From: Acidobacteriota bacterium
GTDB lineage: Bacteria; Acidobacteriota; Terriglobia; UBA7540
Reading direction: 5' to 3'
Assembly: GCA_003165615.1 (NCBI GenBank)
Contig: PLWR01000649.1
Span: 1-5,947 of the forward strand
Length of the DNA stretch: 5,947 bases
Shown: piece after piece, positions 5,584 through 5,947 of the stretch
Layout: every line of letters starts with the position of its first letter
Position numbering within the stretch: position 1 is the first letter of the stretch
Notes under the pieces: generated by a model
Database searches by the model: none
Told to the model about the DNA's origin: nothing
The model's input: only the letters and a program-made list of their open reading frames with translations
Position numbers and translations under genes: made by a program

Positions 5584-5610
5584 ATGAGCGCGAGTGGAAA
5601 GAAGCAATAA
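5584..5610 (+). other. Eight-codon micro-ORF in the dehydrogenase leader
   Basis: ATG at 5584 opens MSASGKKQ and stops with TAA at 5608-5610, two bases before the dehydrogenase ATG. It has no clear ribosome binding site of its own, and its last codons overlap the purine-rich GGAAAGAAG (5596-5604) that probably serves the downstream gene. The arrangement would allow translational coupling but can easily arise by chance. Confidence 0.15.
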
Positions 5611-5612
5611 CC

Positions 5613-5947
5613 ATGAAAGCTGTTTACCTTACCGGCATAAGACAAATGGAACTGCGCCAGGCGCCCACGCCTCATTTAGAGGGACCTCGTGACGTCCTGT
5701 TGCGGGTTGACTCCCTGGGCGTGTGCGGATCGGACATCCACTATTACACCCAGGGGAAGATCGGACCGCACACGGCGCCGTATCCCTTCATACTCGGGCA
5801 TGAGCTTGCCGCCACCATCCTGGAAGTGGGCCCCGGGGTAAAGAGCCTCCACCCTGGCCAGCGGGTGGCCGTTGACCCCCTGATTCCTTGCGGCGAATGT
5901 GATCAGTGCCGCGCCCAACGGAAGCACACCTGCCGCAACCAGAAATT
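5613..5947 (+). CDS. Zinc-dependent medium-chain dehydrogenase, sorbitol/xylitol type (3' truncated by window)
   Basis: The first 111 residues of an alcohol/polyol dehydrogenase, cut by the window edge; family members are about 340-350 residues. Only the GroES-like catalytic domain is present. C38 (in GVCGSDIHYY) and H63-E64 (in ILGHE) are the catalytic-zinc residues, and C93, C96, C99 and C107 are the four structural-zinc ligands. PGVKSLHPGQRVAVDP is the usual strand before them. CGSDIHYY is characteristic of sorbitol (L-iditol) and xylitol dehydrogenases, which oxidise a polyol to the ketose with NAD+. The exact substrate cannot be read without the missing Rossmann half; L-threonine or other polyol dehydrogenases of this superfamily remain possible. 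The ATG follows purine-rich GGAAAGAAG by eight bases, a moderate ribosome binding site. Its own promoter suggests a separate unit from the radical SAM gene 142 bases upstream. Confidence 0.9.
   Translation, partial: MKAVYLTGIRQMELRQAPTPHLEGPRDVLLRVDSLGVCGSDIHYYTQGKIGPHTAPYPFILGHELAATILEVGPGVKSLHPGQRVAVDPLIPCGECDQCRAQRKHTCRNQK

Overview
The window looks like chromosome from a member of the Acidobacteriota (inference). The main reason is the giant exported protein at 147-4022. It joins an N-terminal module typical of SBBP proteins, seven SBBP beta-propeller repeats, two choice-of-anchor-D (ASPM/SPD-2/Hydin-like) domains and an Ig-like C-terminus with two hydrophobic segments. I associate this architecture mainly with soil acidobacteria. 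The DNA is moderately GC-rich. The non-coding DNA carries short palindromic and heptamer repeats, again in keeping with such genomes. No taxonomic marker gene is present, so the assignment is tentative.

Layout. Positions 1-146 hold no convincing gene; they form the upstream region of the first gene and end in a strong Shine-Dalgarno sequence. Positions 147-4022 (+) are the 1291-residue propeller protein. Its N-terminal domain is interrupted at DNA level by two heptamer arrays (511-545 and 928-955). Positions 4023-4402 are a 380-base non-coding stretch. In order it holds a terminator-like hairpin (4071-4104), two clusters of palindromic modules (4121-4177 and 4204-4254), a 67-bp inverted-repeat element flanked by 9-bp direct repeats (4274-4358), and a good sigma70-type promoter (4366-4394). 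Positions 4403-5470 (+) encode a radical SAM protein with a C-terminal SPASM/twitch-like cysteine set, of unknown substrate. Positions 5471-5612 hold a weak terminator candidate, a third heptamer array and an extended -10 promoter. From 5613 to the window edge (+) is the first third of a zinc-dependent medium-chain dehydrogenase of the sorbitol/xylitol dehydrogenase type.

All three genes lie on the + strand, but each has its own apparent expression signals and they share no obvious pathway. They read as three separate transcription units rather than an operon. The most unusual material is non-coding or repeat-derived: the small transposon-like element just upstream of the radical SAM promoter, the paired-hairpin module, the non-triplet heptamer arrays inside a surface-protein gene, and a promoter so close to the radical SAM start that the mRNA would be leaderless unless translation begins at an internal ATG. 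The C-terminus of the large protein, where a hydrophobic hairpin with an internal lipobox-like cysteine seems to split an Ig-like domain, may be an uncharacterised anchoring device.
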